The position numbers and the translations under genes were made by a program. A DNA stretch of 7,239 bases from Desulfarculaceae bacterium. GTDB taxonomy: Bacteria > Desulfobacterota > Desulfobacteria > Desulfobacterales > Desulfobacteraceae. Shown here in pieces: positions 6,658 to 7,239 of this stretch. Position 1 is the stretch's first letter; each line of letters starts with the position of its first letter. Where the stretch lies: positions 1-7,239 of the forward strand of contig JAIPEK010000110.1 of NCBI GenBank assembly GCA_021737205.1, given 5' to 3'. The notes below the pieces were generated by a model that saw nothing but the letters and a program-made list of their open reading frames with translations, ran no database searches and had not been told where the DNA came from.

Positions 6658-6736
6658 CGGTTCCATGTATGTTTCATTCTTTGTTGCGATGCTGCTGCAT
6701 CACGGTGTTTTTTTATATGAAAGAATATCATTTTTT

Positions 6737-6796
6737 ACCATGAAGGCCATGAAGGAACTGGAGCAAAATCTTCATGAACTTTATGCTCTTCATGGT
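6737..6796. repeat. Imperfect inverted repeat of CATGAAG type
   Basis: The left arm ACCATGAAGGCCATGAAG (6737-6754) and right arm CTTTATGCTCTTCATGGT (6779-6796) are complementary at 15 of 18 positions, separated by 24 nt that contain another CTTCATGAA. It lies in the gap between the gcvT-like gene and suhB. The arms are themselves built of a roughly 9-nt ATGAAG-containing period, so both strands give short Met-Lys-rich reading frames (for example MKSIKFMKILLQFLHGLHGKK on the minus strand, 6793 to 6728). I read it as an interspersed palindromic repeat; a leader peptide or RNA hairpin is an alternative. Confidence 0.65.
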
Positions 6797-6840
6797 GATC
6801 TTTCATCATTCGTTGCGTCCGTCAGGACGTGTACAAAAAG

Positions 6841-6869
6841 ATTATGTCACAAGGTGAGTCCGGGTTCAA
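6841..6869 (-). promoter_or_regulatory. Predicted sigma70-type promoter for the suhB-tdh-kbl cluster
   Basis: On the minus strand TTGAAC (6864-6869, 4 of 6 to the -35 consensus) is followed by a 17-nt spacer and CATAAT (6841-6846, 5 of 6 to the -10 consensus). Transcription would begin near 6834, giving a leader of about 224 nt before the suhB start that includes the CATGAAG palindrome and the short heptamer array. The -35 overlaps one arm of the dyad at 6866-6901. The promoter is not unique evidence of an operon start; read-through from the gcvT-like gene is also possible. Confidence 0.4.
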
Positions 6870-6901
6870 GGGGAAAGATAAACAGGCGGACAGCCCCTTG
6901 A
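6866..6901 (-). other. Perfect 8-bp dyad (TCAAGGGG/CCCCTTGA) just after the gcvT-like stop
   Basis: TCAAGGGG (6866-6873) and CCCCTTGA (6894-6901) are exact inverse complements separated by 20 nt. On the minus strand the hairpin would form 2 nt after the stop codon of the gcvT-like gene. No T-run follows it, so it is not a standard intrinsic terminator. It may slow or end transcription, protect a 3' end, or act as an operator, since it overlaps the predicted -35. Confidence 0.5.
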
Positions 6902-6903
6902 TA

Positions 6904-7239
6904 TCAATGGGAGATCGGGTTTGCGGTGCTGCTTTTTGAAAAGGTTTCGGTCTCTTCAGAGAAGGCGTGGTCCCATAAAACGGAAGAAAAGAATAACCGG
7001 GCGTCCGGTTTTCGGCTGAAGGGGACGACCACGGCGTCCGTGAACAGGTCCCGGATGCGTACTTGAATCCGGTCGCCGGGCAGGGTGTCTGAATCCACCA
7101 ATGCAAGAGCGACGGAATGTTTTTTATCGCCGGGGGAGGAAAGGACCTCGGTGCCGGGTGTGGTTCCGGATTGCAGCGGGACCATGGCCGAGCTTGTGAC
7201 AAACCCGATCCGTTTGCCGCTTCTGTGAATTTCGTCGCC
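6904..7239 (-). CDS. Glycine-cleavage T-protein (GcvT/aminomethyltransferase)-like protein, C-terminal part
   Basis: The frame enters from the right edge with no start inside the window and ends at TGA 6904-6906, giving 111 residues. The fragment RSGKRIGFVTSSAMVPL, followed by VALALVDSDTLPGDRIQVRIR and DAVVVPFSR, follows the C-terminal barrel of GcvT-family proteins (pattern G-x-x-x-G-x-V-T-S-x-x-x-P, then LALV...PGxxxxVxIRxxxxxAxVVxxPF). Two features differ from a plain GcvT: a stretch of roughly 20 residues between VTSSAM and the VALALV strand, and an extra tail of about 25 residues ending SKSSTANPISH. This suggests a GcvT-domain paralogue or multidomain protein (for example a fusion with a dehydrogenase or hydroxymethyltransferase domain) rather than the standard T-protein. 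The role would be tetrahydrofolate-linked aminomethyl transfer, consistent with the neighbouring glycine-producing tdh-kbl. It is separated from suhB by 293 nt. Confidence 0.72.
   Translation of the reverse strand, partial: GDEIHRSGKRIGFVTSSAMVPLQSGTTPGTEVLSSPGDKKHSVALALVDSDTLPGDRIQVRIRDLFTDAVVVPFSRKPDARLFFSSVLWDHAFSEETETFSKSSTANPISH

Noticed and set aside
6665..6901. Plus-strand 78-codon frame in the suhB/gcvT gap
   Set aside because: Its centre is a translation of the CATGAAG palindrome, there is no ribosome site or domain, and it crosses the predicted minus-strand promoter.
6866..6901. Intrinsic terminator of the gcvT-like gene
   Set aside because: The stem is perfect, but the loop is long (20 nt) and no U-run follows on the transcribed strand, so I list it only as a dyad.
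6822..7202. Minus-strand 126-codon frame overlapping the right edge
   Set aside because: It is an out-of-frame shadow of the GcvT-like C-terminus, which matches a known family pattern in the other frame.

Overview
The window looks like chromosomal DNA from a Gram-negative bacterium of moderate GC content. Multi-PAS sensors, short histidine kinases, a tdh/kbl threonine route and a GcvT-type protein together suggest Desulfobacterota (the former Deltaproteobacteria, perhaps Desulfobacterales). That placement is inference from protein style only; there is no rRNA or other marker gene here. No tRNA, rRNA, CRISPR array, transposase or integrase was found.

Layout, left to right. (1) 1-1257, minus: N-terminal 419 codons of a PAS-PAS-GAF sensory protein that runs off the left edge. 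(2) 1258-1394: divergent intergenic region with a good sigma70-type promoter reading right. (3) 1395-2156, plus: a small sensor-less histidine kinase. (4) 2138-2319: a striking heptanucleotide tandem repeat (CAAGARA/CAGGAGA/GAGAGAG) that begins inside the last codons of the kinase. (5) 2364-6610, minus: five tightly packed genes (gaps of about 20-30 nt) transcribed suhB-like phosphatase, membrane protein, threonine dehydrogenase (tdh), 2-amino-3-ketobutyrate CoA ligase (kbl), response regulator. (6) 6611-6903: a 293-bp gap with a second short copy of the heptamer repeat, a CATGAAG-type palindrome, a plausible minus-strand promoter and an 8-bp dyad. (7) 6904-7239, minus: C-terminal end of a glycine-cleavage T-protein (GcvT)-like protein running off the right edge.

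Functional theme: Tdh oxidises L-threonine to 2-amino-3-ketobutyrate and Kbl cleaves this with CoA to glycine and acetyl-CoA. A GcvT-type protein upstream would act on glycine-derived or related aminomethyl groups, so the right two thirds of the window reads as threonine/glycine catabolism feeding acetyl-CoA and one-carbon units. A receiver-only response regulator closes the operon and faces a convergent orphan-type histidine kinase, which may form a split two-component pair.

The most unusual item is the repeat. The two heptamer arrays, about 4.3 kb apart, share both the heptamer and a diverged flank ending in TGCATCACGG(G)TGTT. This suggests a dispersed composite element that sits at gene ends, supplies the C-terminal residues of the kinase and lies in the leader of the suhB-tdh-kbl operon.
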